Both the position numbers and the translations under genes were made by a program. Shown piece by piece: positions 14,061 to 20,011 of a DNA stretch of 20,043 nt. The stretch comes from a virus. Where the stretch lies: the IMG/VR virus record IMGVR_UViG_3300034104_000211, positions 1 through 20,043 of that record; one strand, 5' to 3'. How positions within the stretch are numbered: the stretch's first letter is position 1; the number at the start of each line of letters is the position of its first letter. The notes below the pieces were generated by a model. It saw only the letters and a list, made by a program, of their open reading frames with translations. It did no database searches and was not told where the DNA came from.

Positions 14061-14070
14061 TATATTTGTA
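14061..14070 (+). promoter_or_regulatory. Possible Bacteroidota-type promoter -7 element
   Basis: The string TATATTTGTA fits the Bacteroidota -7 consensus TAnnTTTG. It starts two bases after the tail-tube stop codon (TAA 14056-14058). A TTG at 14042-14044 is a poor, too-close match for the -33 box. Such 6-position matches also occur by chance, so only the intergenic place gives it weight. Confidence 0.35.
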
Positions 14071-14107
14071 GCGTACTGCTGAACGGAGTAGGACAAATGG
14101 ATGGGAC

Positions 14108-14136
14108 AAGGGGGGCTTCGGCCTCCCTTTTCTTTT
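14108..14136 (+). terminator. Rho-independent terminator with TTCG tetraloop
   Basis: The stem AAGGGGGGC (14108-14116) pairs with GCCTCCCTT (14121-14129) around a stable TTCG loop (14117-14120), with one G-T wobble. It is followed by T4-C-T4 to 14136. It ends the tail-tube transcript or the short transcript that could start near 14075. Confidence 0.9.
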
Positions 14137-14143
14137 GAAACTT

Positions 14144-14168
14144 ACCCCACTTTGTAGTCACTTGGGGT
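14144..14168 (+). other. Short inverted repeat in the leader of the 165-residue gene
   Basis: ACCCCA (14144-14149) pairs exactly with TGGGGT (14163-14168) across a 13-base loop. No T run follows, so it is not a clear terminator. It lies ten bases before the next start and may shape the leader RNA. The rest of 14059-14177 holds no gene. Confidence 0.4.
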
Positions 14169-14177
14169 TATTTAGAT

Positions 14178-14675
14178 ATGATATTCCTGTCATACAACGC
14201 CCAACAGAGCATCACTTTGCCCATCCGCAACTGGAAGTACGGCAATGATGACCTAACAAACTACGGTGACTACTGGCGAATCCAAGCCAAGTTCATCAAC
14301 AAAGACACCCGTGAGGTCATCACATACACGCTTGTTGCGCCTACGTTTGATGAGGACACCCGTGAGCTTACGTTTACCTACAACTCCGCAAACCTTGATG
14401 CGGAAGTGCCATACGTTATGCGCCTTGAAGACCAACGCTACGCAGCAGGAGTCGCAAACGAATACGAAGACCGAGTTATTGCAGATGCAGGAACGATAGA
14501 ATCACTATCTTGCGTAACAACTGCGCTCACCGAATTGGGTGCAGATGATGCAAAGGTGCTGGCGATTGACAAGATTTATATGCTGCCGAGTGGTGATACC
14601 ATCAGCACATACCAGCCCGTTCTTGACACCACCGAAAAAACAATGAATAACGATTTTGTTATATATGGCGAGTAA
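14178..14675 (+). CDS. Small virion-associated protein with DGG-E-C module
   Basis: This 165-residue protein starts at ATG 14178 in a T/A-rich leader. Residues 1-90 form a beta domain (I-F-L-S-Y-N-A-Q-Q-S-I-T-L-P-I-R, Y-W-R-I-Q-A-K-F-I-N-K-D, L-T-F-T-Y-N-S-A-N-L), with a Y-V-M-R-L-E-D-Q strand. Residues 96-121 carry the helical module shared with two other virion proteins here. The last about 40 residues are extended. No enzymatic motif, signal peptide or membrane span is seen. Position just before the portal gene, whose start it overlaps by 11 bases, suggests a head or neck component (inference). The family is not recognised. Confidence 0.6.
   Translation: MIFLSYNAQQSITLPIRNWKYGNDDLTNYGDYWRIQAKFINKDTREVITYTLVAPTFDEDTRELTFTYNSANLDAEVPYVMRLEDQRYAAGVANEYEDRVIADAGTIESLSCVTTALTELGADDAKVLAIDKIYMLPSGDTISTYQPVLDTTEKTMNNDFVIYGE
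14463..14540 (+). repeat. DGG-E-C module, copy 2
   Basis: This copy covers residues 96-121 of the 165-residue protein. It starts Y-E-D-R-V-I-A-D-A-G-T-I-E and continues with a Cys-Val helix ending E-L-G. The first Gly of the pair is replaced by Ala. Confidence 0.75.
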
Positions 14676-16701
14676 CATCAAACTCATCAATCTGGCTTCG
14701 TACACAAGCCCGAAAATCAGCGAAAGCCCACGCTTAAGCTGGGTGGAGTATGGCGATGACAACAACTACTTTGAGTATTTGATTGACCGCTTCAACGGCA
14801 GCCCCACAAACAACGCAGTAATCGCTGGCGTGGTGGATATGATTTACGGCAAGGGCGTAACTGCAAGCAATGCGGCAGAAAACCCAGCCGGCTTTATGGA
14901 GCTGCGCAGGCTCATCACTCCAGAGCAGCTGAAGCGTGTGGTCAATGACTTCTACATGCTTGGCAATGCTGCCTTTCAGGTGGTGTACACGGCTGACAAG
15001 AGCAAGATTGCAGAGGTATACCACATGCCCGTTGAAACCCTGCGTGCGGAGAAGTGCAACGATGAAGGCGAAATTGAAGCCTACTACTACGCCTACGACT
15101 GGAGCAAGGTGCGCAACAAGAGCCAAGCAGAGCGAATCCCTGCCTTCGGATACGGAGCAGCAGGCGAGAAGATTGAAATCCTTTACATCCGCCCATATCG
15201 TAGTGGCTCGTACTACTACTCACCAGTTGACTATCAAGGCGGTTTGCCTTATGCGGAGATGGAGGAGGAGATTGCCAACTACCATATCAACAACATCAAG
15301 AACGGGCTTGCTCCGTCAATGATTATTAACTTCAACAACGGCATTCCGCCACAGGAGGAGCAGGATAACATTGACTTTGCCATCAAGCAGAAGTGGAGTG
15401 GCAGTAACAACGCAGGCAAGTACATCCTTGCGTTCAACGATGATTCGCAGAAGGCAGCCACGATTGAGCCAGTAACGCTATCGGAAGCCCACCTGCAGTA
15501 TGAGTTCTTGAGCCGTGAGTCTTCGCAGAAGATTATGGTTGCGCATCGTGTTACCTCGCCCATGCTTTTCGGCATCAAGGATAACACCGGTTTGGGCAAC
15601 AATGCCGAAGAAATCAAGAATGCGTTTCAGTTGATGGACAACGTAGTGGTGCGCCCCAAGCAGGAGGAAATCCTCAAGGGCGTTGACAAGATGCTTGCCT
15701 ACAACAAGGTGAACCTTGACCTGTACTTTGAAACGCTTACGCCAATTGAGTTCACGGATATTGATGTGGTTGACGCAGCAACAGTCCAAGAGGAAACGGG
15801 AGTTGACGTAGCCGAGGCGGTAACGCCACAGGCACAAGAGGAACTCATCCAGAAGGAGGCATCGTACAATGGTGCGCAGATTGCCAGCTCGCTGGACATT
15901 ATGCGTGCCGTACAGGAAGGGGTGCTATCGCAAGACCAAGCCATCACATTCCTTGTGCAGATGCTGCAGTTTGACCCACAGGTTGCCCGAGCATTGTTTG
16001 CTGGTAACTCATCATCTGTAATTACGCAGATGAAGTCTCAGAAAGGAGGAGGGGATAGCCGCCCTTTTCTCAAGGAGGAGCTTGCTGCTGAAATCGTAGC
16101 CAAGCTCCAAGAGATTGGAGAATCGGAGGAGGACTTGCTCAAGGACTTTGAGCTTGTTGATGCGGAGCTGGTTGATGATGAGGAGGCGGAGTACGATATT
16201 GAAGCGTACCTGAACTCACGTATTGAGCTTGCTGCACAGGACAAGAGCGAGCAAGATACGGAGCGTTACAAGGTGCGTTACTTCTACACAAAGGGAGTTA
16301 AGGCCAGCCCCAAAGGCACAAGCCGTGTTCTTTGCTCTACGCTGATGAACGCAGCCCGTGTGTACCGCAAGGAGGACATTGAGGCGTTAAGCTCTAACGG
16401 AGGCGCAGAAGCGCAAGGCAAGTCATACAGCGTATGGTTGTACAAAGGCGGAGCCAACTGCTACCATCGTTGGGAGCGCAGGGTCTACCGCAAGAAGCTA
16501 ACGAAGGATGGCAAGATTTGGGGAGGCGGAACGCTGAACGGAACCGACATCATCAACGTAAACGAGGCCGTGCGGCAGGGATTCAAGCTGCCCAAGAACG
16601 CCAAAGAGGTAGCCATTGCACCCATTGCTTCGGACTACGGAGGCTATACTGCCGAATACGCTCAAGAGCATGGCATTCCAAAATCTCGCAACATCCGGTA
16701 G
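14665..16701 (+). CDS. Portal protein with C-terminal Cys/His domain
   Basis: This 678-residue protein starts at ATG 14665. An in-frame TTG nine bases upstream is less likely. Portal features in the first about 390 residues include I-D-R-F-N-G-S-P-T-N-N-A-V-I near the start, then Y-G-K-G-V and N-D-F-Y-M-L-G-N-A-A-F. Around 280-315 is E-F-L-S-R-E-S-S-Q-K-I-M-V-A-H-R-V-T followed by S-P-M-L-F-G-I. The portal forms the ring through which DNA enters and leaves the head and to which the adaptor binds. After an acidic linker (about 455-530), a separate domain runs from Arg534 to the end. It has S-R-V-L-C (Cys557), Y-R-K-E-D-I, and Y-K-G-G-A-N-C-Y-H-R-W (Cys599, His601). That domain recalls minor-head or gp7-type tails that are fused here (inference). 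The gene follows the capsid gene instead of preceding it. Confidence 0.85.
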   Translation: MASNIKLINLASYTSPKISESPRLSWVEYGDDNNYFEYLIDRFNGSPTNNAVIAGVVDMIYGKGVTASNAAENPAGFMELRRLITPEQLKRVVNDFYMLGNAAFQVVYTADKSKIAEVYHMPVETLRAEKCNDEGEIEAYYYAYDWSKVRNKSQAERIPAFGYGAAGEKIEILYIRPYRSGSYYYSPVDYQGGLPYAEMEEEIANYHINNIKNGLAPSMIINFNNGIPPQEEQDNIDFAIKQKWSGSNNAGKYILAFNDDSQKAATIEPVTLSEAHLQYEFLSRESSQKIMVAHRVTSPMLFGIKDNTGLGNNAEEIKNAFQLMDNVVVRPKQEEILKGVDKMLAYNKVNLDLYFETLTPIEFTDIDVVDAATVQEETGVDVAEAVTPQAQEELIQKEASYNGAQIASSLDIMRAVQEGVLSQDQAITFLVQMLQFDPQVARALFAGNSSSVITQMKSQKGGGDSRPFLKEELAAEIVAKLQEIGESEEDLLKDFELVDAELVDDEEAEYDIEAYLNSRIELAAQDKSEQDTERYKVRYFYTKGVKASPKGTSRVLCSTLMNAARVYRKEDIEALSSNGGAEAQGKSYSVWLYKGGANCYHRWERRVYRKKLTKDGKIWGGGTLNGTDIINVNEAVRQGFKLPKNAKEVAIAPIASDYGGYTAEYAQEHGIPKSRNIR

Positions 16702-16717
16702 TTAAGGTTTATTAGTT

Positions 16718-17218
16718 ATGGCATACGCCCTTTTTGTATCACCAGACGACATCGTAAAGCGCACGGGTATTTCGGGCAACGTAGACCGTGACCAGATGGT
16801 GCAGTTTATTAAGACCGCACAGGACATCCATATCCAAGCGTTGCTGGGTACTGCCCTGTACGACAAGCTGAAGAACGATGTGCTGGCAAACACCCTCACG
16901 GGCAACTACCTCACCTTGATGACCGAGTACGTTCAAGACGTGCTGGTTCACTACACTATGGTAGAGCTGATGCCTTTCTTGGCATATAAGCTGAGTAATG
17001 GGGGCGTATTTAAAAAGCAGAGCGAGAACTCGGAAGGCATTGACAAGAGTGAGCTGGAGTACCTCATCCAAAAGGAGCGAGATACGGCAGAACACTACGG
17101 AAGACGTTTGGTCAGCTACCTGACCTTCTACGGAAGTTTAACTCCAGAGTACTACGCCAACCAGAATGGCGAGATGTACCCAACAGACGGACAATCATTT
17201 CACGGATGGTACCTATGA
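16718..17218 (+). CDS. Head-tail adaptor-like protein (DUF6712/gp6-like)
   Basis: This 166-residue, mainly helical protein starts at ATG 16718 after a 16-base gap. The early segment F-V-S-P-D-D-I-V-K-R-T is followed by V-D-R-D-Q-M-V-Q-F-I-K-T-A-Q-D-I-H-I-Q-A-L-L-G. Then come L-Y-D-K-L-K-N-D and, further on, V-Q-D-V-L-V-H-Y-T-M-V-E-L-M-P-F-L. Helix-rich adaptors of this size that begin with a residue-by-residue I-x-A-L-L-G-x-x-L helix connect the portal ring to the neck. A Y-Y-A-N-Q tail ends the protein. The position directly behind the portal is as expected. It joins the next ORF by ATGA. The family assignment is from memory. Confidence 0.7.
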   Translation: MAYALFVSPDDIVKRTGISGNVDRDQMVQFIKTAQDIHIQALLGTALYDKLKNDVLANTLTGNYLTLMTEYVQDVLVHYTMVELMPFLAYKLSNGGVFKKQSENSEGIDKSELEYLIQKERDTAEHYGRRLVSYLTFYGSLTPEYYANQNGEMYPTDGQSFHGWYL

Positions 17219-17286
17219 AGTACGGAGTAAAGCGGGAGAATATCCAGAAGCTGAAGTTGTTTTTAAGTAAAGCGAAAAAGAAGTGA
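17215..17286 (+). CDS. Tiny basic ORF (23 residues)
   Basis: ATG 17215 overlaps the adaptor stop (ATGA), and its own stop TGA (17284-17286) overlaps the GTG start of the next gene (GTGA). The product starts M-K-Y-G-V-K-R-E-N-I-Q-K-L-K and ends K-A-K-K-K, with nine Lys in 23 residues and one likely amphipathic helix. Exact coupling on both sides without loss of frame suggests it is translated. It could simply be a re-initiation relay between its neighbours. No function is assigned. Confidence 0.55.
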   Translation: MKYGVKRENIQKLKLFLSKAKKK

Positions 17287-17603
17287 GTAATCTGATTGGG
17301 TGGGGTATTGTCTATTGTTCCTCTTGGTTCGGCCAAGTGGATGAAACCACTTTGTCCATCCAGAACGAATCAGCACCCCCATGCTTTGCCCCTGTTAACG
17401 AAATCGCTGATGAGTTCGTTGACCGGGTTACTGCCGATGGTGGTGTTGTAGAAGGCTACGATTGCTTGGTAGGGGCATTGCAGGATTTAGGAGAAGACAC
17501 CTACTACGATATTTTTGATACTTACATCCAGCGTATGACCGATGACGGAGCAACATTGGAGGGAGAAGAATGCTTGATTGACCAACTATTTATTTTGAAC
17601 TGA
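17283..17603 (+). CDS. Small virion-type protein with two tandem DGG-E-C modules
   Basis: This 106-residue protein starts at GTG 17283, overlapping the stop of the tiny ORF. The N-terminal 40 residues read I-G-W-G-I-V-Y-C-S-S-W-F-G, then T-T-L-S-I-Q-N-E-S-A-P-P-C-F, which looks like a small beta, Cys-containing head. Two 26-residue modules follow at 45-70 and 81-106, so the protein ends exactly with the second module. It is strongly acidic. Its place before the receptor-binding fibre, coupled by TGATG, suggests a tail-tip or fibre-attachment part (inference). No known family was recognised beyond the repeated module. Confidence 0.6.
   Translation: MSNLIGWGIVYCSSWFGQVDETTLSIQNESAPPCFAPVNEIADEFVDRVTADGGVVEGYDCLVGALQDLGEDTYYDIFDTYIQRMTDDGATLEGEECLIDQLFILN
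17415..17492 (+). repeat. DGG-E-C module, copy 3
   Basis: This copy covers residues 45-70 of the 106-residue protein. It starts F-V-D-R-V-T-A-D-G-G-V-V-E and continues with a Cys-Leu helix ending D-L-G. It is the best match to the shared pattern. Confidence 0.8.
17523..17600 (+). repeat. DGG-E-C module, copy 4 (diverged, C-terminal)
   Basis: This copy covers residues 81-106 of the same protein, 36 residues after copy 3 start to start. It starts Y-I-Q-R-M-T-D-D-G-A-T-L-E and the Cys is followed by Leu. R, D, E and C are kept. The final E-L-G is replaced by I-L-N just before the stop. Confidence 0.7.
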
Positions 17604-19264
17604 TGAGCTATTTTGACGATGCCAGCTTGGTGATGATTCCAAGCGGATACAAAGACCAGAAGGTCTACTCGGTGAAGCCTTTGGATGGGTCGGGAGACCT
17701 TACGTTCAGCCGTGCCTCAAGTGCAACCCGTGTTGCAAGCAATGGCCTTATTGAGAAGGTGCGTACGAATCTTGCTTTGCAGAGCAATACGTTTAGCAAC
17801 GCCTCTTGGATTAAAACCGATGTAAGTGTAACAAGCGGTCAAGCAGGATACGATGGCACTACCAATGCTTGGCTTGTTGCTAATACTGCTGCATCTGGTA
17901 ACCTAACGCAAACCATTTCTTTTAGCGGCTTTAATACGCTTTCGTTCTACGCAAAGGCTGGTACTCACAACTACATCTTTTTATTGCTCAATGGTGGCGG
18001 ATTTAACGCTACTGCGGTATACAATCTGTCTACTGGAGCTATAACGGATGCAAGTGGTGATGCTTTAATTACTACTGCTACAAGTGTTGGTAATGGATGG
18101 TGGAGAATCACTATTACTGGTTCACGTTCAAATTCAGACTTCCGTATTTACCCAACCAATACTAACGGAGCTGCAACTACAAACGGGAATATACTCGTTC
18201 AGAATGTTCAGCTTGAGGCAGGCGATATCGCAACAGACTACATCGCCACCACCAGCGCAGCAGTAAGCGTTGGACCTGTTAGTGGGGTACCCCGTTTGGA
18301 CTACTTGAATAGTACTTGTCCTCGCCTGTTGCTTGAGCCGCAGCGTACAAACGTAGCTACTTATTCAGAGCAGTTTGATAACGCAGCTTGGAGTAAAACA
18401 AAAGCAACGGTCACGGCAAATGATACCATTAGCCCAGATGGATATACAAATGCTGACAAGATTGTTTTTGCCGATGGAACAAGTACCATCTATCAAACTT
18501 ACAATCTTGCTGGGGCTACCGCTACTCGTTCAGTTTACATCAAGGGTACGGCTGGTCAAACAATCTCGTTAGATGATGTTTTCGCATCACAACCGCTTAT
18601 CACTCTTACGGGTCAATGGCAGCGCATAACCTTTACGGCTGCTGCTCCTAATGGATACGGATTTGGCATTAGTACTTTTGGTGGTGCTACTGCTCGCACC
18701 ATTTGGCTTTGGGGAGCGCAAGCAGAGGTCGGAGCCTACGCCACCTCGTACATCCCCACATTGGGAACGAGCGTTACAAGGGTTGCGGATGCTGCTTCTA
18801 AAACGGGCATTAGCTCGCTTATTGGGCAGACCGAAGGGACTATTTTTGCGGAAATCAATTTTGATTTGGGCGTAACTGCATTTGGTGATTCTCGCATACA
18901 GTTAAGCGATGGAACTACGTCAAATTGGATTTTTATAGGGATTCCCGATGGCCAATCTTCAAATCTTGTTCGTATCTATGTTAATGCGCCAAGTGGCGCA
19001 ATGTCAGCATATAGCACCAATCCATTGGTAAACGGAGTTAATAAAATTGCATACGGCTACAAAAGCGGTTCGTTTGTTCTTTACATCAACGGAGTACAAG
19101 CGGCAACAAGTTCAACAACTTTAACAATGGCAGCTTGTAGCCGCATTGACTTACAGGGTGCTGTGCCTTCAGCAGCTACGGCCGAACGCACTAACTACAA
19201 ACAAGTGCTACTTTTCAAGACCCGTTTAACTAACGCCCAACTGGCAGAATTGACCACGCTATGA
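17603..19264 (+). CDS. Receptor-binding tail fibre with duplicated carbohydrate-binding-like domain
   Basis: This 553-residue protein starts at ATG 17603 by TGATG overlap. The first about 50 residues, ending S-R-A-S-S-A-T-R-V-A-S-N-G-L-I-E, form the common fibre base. Residues about 54-216 and 248-400 are two copies of a beta-sandwich domain, each beginning R-T-N and continuing through F-x-N-A-x-W. Each ends in an I-L-V-Q-N-V-Q-L-E-A-G or I-W-L-W-G-A-Q-A-E-V-G strand followed by D-Y-I or S-Y-I-P. Between them lies G-V-P-R-L-D-Y ... C-P-R-L-L-L-E-P-Q, usually found directly after G-L-I-E in similar fibres. The C-terminal about 150 residues look like a concanavalin/LamG-type sandwich (G-T-I-F-A-E-I-N-F, F-V-L-Y-I-N-G-V-Q-A). 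It probably binds host surface glycans at the tail tip. Codons are more A/T-rich than in the capsid gene. Confidence 0.75.
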   Translation: MSYFDDASLVMIPSGYKDQKVYSVKPLDGSGDLTFSRASSATRVASNGLIEKVRTNLALQSNTFSNASWIKTDVSVTSGQAGYDGTTNAWLVANTAASGNLTQTISFSGFNTLSFYAKAGTHNYIFLLLNGGGFNATAVYNLSTGAITDASGDALITTATSVGNGWWRITITGSRSNSDFRIYPTNTNGAATTNGNILVQNVQLEAGDIATDYIATTSAAVSVGPVSGVPRLDYLNSTCPRLLLEPQRTNVATYSEQFDNAAWSKTKATVTANDTISPDGYTNADKIVFADGTSTIYQTYNLAGATATRSVYIKGTAGQTISLDDVFASQPLITLTGQWQRITFTAAAPNGYGFGISTFGGATARTIWLWGAQAEVGAYATSYIPTLGTSVTRVADAASKTGISSLIGQTEGTIFAEINFDLGVTAFGDSRIQLSDGTTSNWIFIGIPDGQSSNLVRIYVNAPSGAMSAYSTNPLVNGVNKIAYGYKSGSFVLYINGVQAATSSTTLTMAACSRIDLQGAVPSAATAERTNYKQVLLFKTRLTNAQLAELTTL

Positions 19265-19653
19265 AATTCCTAAAATACGAGTTCACGCCCACGCAATGGG
19301 CTACGGCTAAAGCCAAGATTGAAACAACGGGTACTGACCCAGAAGGTGAAACCTACACCTCTTGGAACTCCGAGCTGGTTACGGCAGTAGTTGAGTTGGG
19401 CTACCTATGCACCGAATGGGGTACGGATGCCGAAGGCAACCAAGTTTGCTTGAAGACCTCACCGAAGTACGCAGTAGATATCCTGTGGACAGGTGAGCCT
19501 CTTGCTACCTCATTTGCCTCTTACGTGGTATGGCCTGCTCCTTGTGGTGTGCATATCATCGCTGGATGGGAGCAAGCATACGCAGAAGAATACTGCAAGG
19601 CCAACCCCGAAGCTGCTTACTGCCAACCTCCTGTACCGCCTGTTGAGCAATGA
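19261..19653 (+). CDS. Fibre-associated hypothetical protein (130 residues)
   Basis: ATG 19261 overlaps the fibre stop (ATGA). The product is mixed, with Y-E-F-T-P-T-Q-W near the start. A central Cys-bearing Y-L-C-T-E-W-G-T-D is followed by V-D-I-L-W-T-G-E-P, V-V-W-P-A-P-C-G-V-H and a Cys-rich tail (Y-C-K-A-N-P-E-A-A-Y-C-Q-P-P). It lies directly behind the fibre, the usual place for fibre chaperones or fibre partners. I recall similar proteins behind Bacteroidota phage fibres but no function. It has no signal peptide. It ends with ATGA into the first membrane protein gene. Confidence 0.55.
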   Translation: MKFLKYEFTPTQWATAKAKIETTGTDPEGETYTSWNSELVTAVVELGYLCTEWGTDAEGNQVCLKTSPKYAVDILWTGEPLATSFASYVVWPAPCGVHIIAGWEQAYAEEYCKANPEAAYCQPPVPPVEQ

Positions 19654-19826
19654 CAAAGGAATCTGCTGATTCAGTTATCACGTCTTGGTCTTTAACGGGC
19701 GCAGGACTGCTCGTAGGCTATGTGCATCAAGCACTTGGTCTTTTGGTTCTGGTTGCCTCTCTTGCCTACACCTTATGGAAGTGGCGCAGAGATTGGCTTA
19801 AAGATAAAAACGAGCGCAAGTCGTGA
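19650..19826 (+). CDS. Small membrane protein, holin candidate 1 (58 residues)
   Basis: ATG 19650 overlaps the previous stop, and TGA 19824-19826 overlaps the GTG start of the next gene. A polar front (M-T-K-E-S-A-D-S) leads into a hydrophobic stretch from about 14 to 42 (L-T-G-A-G-L-L-V-G-Y and L-G-L-L-V-L-V-A-S-L-A-Y). This is long enough for one long or two short membrane helices, with a strongly basic tail (W-K-W-R-R-D-W-L-K-D-K). Size, topology and position near the end of the late genes suit a holin or antiholin. No lysin follows inside the window, so the role is inferred. Confidence 0.55.
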   Translation: MTKESADSVITSWSLTGAGLLVGYVHQALGLLVLVASLAYTLWKWRRDWLKDKNERKS

Positions 19827-20011
19827 TTATTGAGCGCATTTGGAAAGACCCAAAGACAACAGTATTAGGCCTGCTTATCGTAGGCCTTTGCTTTGTTCTG
19901 GTATTCTACGAGAAGGCTACCCTTACGGAGGTATCTGCGTTCCTGATGGGAGCGTTTGCACTTATGTTTTTAAAAGACCCTAACGATGGCAAAGCAACAG
20001 GCGGTAAGTAA
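19823..20011 (+). CDS. Small membrane protein, holin candidate 2 (62 residues)
   Basis: GTG 19823 overlaps the previous stop (GTGA). Two hydrophobic helices are visible: T-V-L-G-L-L-I-V-G-L-C-F-V-L-V-F at about 13-28, then K-A-T-L-T-E-V and A-F-L-M-G-A-F-A-L-M-F at about 39-50. A K-D-P-N-D tail follows. Similar two-helix proteins with K-A-T-L-T-E-V are recalled from Bacteroidota phages. It may act with the upstream membrane protein as a holin pair or as holin and regulator. The start of the next gene lies inside its last 26 bases. Confidence 0.6.
   Translation: MIIERIWKDPKTTVLGLLIVGLCFVLVFYEKATLTEVSAFLMGAFALMFLKDPNDGKATGGK

Noticed and set aside
14097-14138. 13-residue ORF through the TTCG terminator
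   Set aside because: It spans the terminator stem, and its sequence is determined by the hairpin bases.
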